Positions 6,241 through 6,384 of a stretch of 6,384 bases of DNA are shown piece by piece (the first letter of the stretch is position 1; each line of letters opens with the position of its first letter). Below the pieces are notes generated by a model. It was not told where the DNA came from. It did no database searches and worked only from the letters and a program-made list of their open reading frames with translations. The translations under genes were made by a program, and so were the position numbers. The DNA comes from Brachyspira pilosicoli. GTDB taxonomy: Bacteria > Spirochaetota > Brachyspiria > Brachyspirales > Brachyspiraceae. The stretch is taken from the NCBI RefSeq assembly GCF_019402445.1, contig NZ_SRZM01000148.1, positions 1 to 6,384 of the forward strand, written 5' to 3'.

Positions 6241-6271
6241 ATTATATACCTAAACAACTACATTTTGTCAA
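6241..6271 (-). promoter_or_regulatory. Strong minus-strand promoter-like sequence
   Basis: On the minus strand a perfect TTGACA (6271-6266) is followed after 17 nt by TATATA (6248-6243), or after 19 nt by TATAAT (6246-6241). Transcription would start around 6235 and enter the 6210-6233 hairpin at once, then continue antisense to the radical SAM gene. No open frame with a ribosome site follows it, so a small RNA or a repeat-borne promoter is possible. Confidence 0.45.
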
Positions 6272-6300
6272 AAATAAATTTATATTCTTGTTTTTATATC

Positions 6301-6384
6301 TGTGGCTTTGCCCCCCCTGCGAAGCGTACCCATAGGGTAAAAACTTTTTGACGAAGTCCTTCAGGGCGACCGAAGGAAGTGCCC
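6301..6384. repeat. GC-rich multi-hairpin intergenic repeat, running off the window
   Basis: This 84-base block is 56% G+C in an otherwise very AT-rich window. It contains successive hairpins: GCTTTGC (6305-6311) with GCGAAGC (6319-6325, one G-U pair); TACCC (6327-6331) with GGGTA (6335-6339); a small ACTT/AAGT pair (6343-6346, 6354-6357); and TCCTTC (6357-6362) with GAAGGA (6372-6377). The word CGAAG recurs at 6320, 6352 and 6371. All frames are short and there is no start with a ribosome site, so it is non-coding. It resembles intergenic repeats I associate with Brachyspira; its right end is outside the window. Confidence 0.6.

Noticed and set aside
6301..6349. Possible short peptide in the GC-rich block
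   Set aside because: The open frame has no start codon with a ribosome site and the block is better explained by stacked hairpins.
1..6384. CRISPR array, tRNA, rRNA, transposase or phage genes
   Set aside because: No regularly spaced repeats, cloverleaf-like sequence, rRNA-like stretch or mobile-element protein was seen on either strand.

Overview
The window is very AT-rich, uses ATG starts with A/G-rich Shine-Dalgarno sites, and carries a compact GC-rich hairpin cluster at its right edge (47 G/C of 84 bases, 6301-6384). From codon use, protein style and my memory of similar intergenic repeats, it looks like a spirochaete, most likely Brachyspira. That assignment is an inference, because no marker RNA gene is present.

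Layout. Positions 1-339 are essentially gene-free. They may hold the last 11 codons of a rightward gene (stop at 34-36). They also hold a perfect 24-bp A/T palindrome, two related CCACCC...AGATTTT blocks, and an inverted pair of ACCGCACG words near the 3' end of lepA. lepA (elongation factor 4, complete, 603 codons) is on the minus strand at 340-2151, with its own good sigma70-type promoter at 2216-2244. Upstream of it, also on the minus strand, is a small unrecognised gene (2267-2728) for an exported, tyrosine-rich protein with a strong GGAGGT ribosome binding site. A 267-bp divergent intergenic region (2729-2995) carries a promoter for each side, a terminator-like hairpin and a phased T-tract block. 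The rightward operon is a stand-alone B3/B4 (PheRS-beta-like) domain protein (2996-3700), followed after 13 nt by an 807-codon radical SAM protein (3714-6137). The latter joins a B12-binding-like N-terminus, a CxxxCxxC radical SAM core, a four-cysteine cluster and a C-terminal DUF2344 domain. Positions 6138-6384 have no gene but hold two minus-strand promoter-like sequences, an 8-bp-stem hairpin and the GC-rich hairpin cluster.

Biology. LepA acts on the ribosome. The B3/B4 fold is the editing domain of phenylalanyl-tRNA synthetase. The radical SAM/DUF2344 family has no settled function that I know of, but in other bacteria it often sits beside RNase G and ribosomal protein genes L21/L27. The window is therefore mostly translation-related. 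The least explained pieces are the B3/B4-radical SAM operon, the regulated-looking promoter in front of it, and the repeat/promoter cluster facing its 3' end. I see no CRISPR array, transposase, tRNA, rRNA or phage gene.
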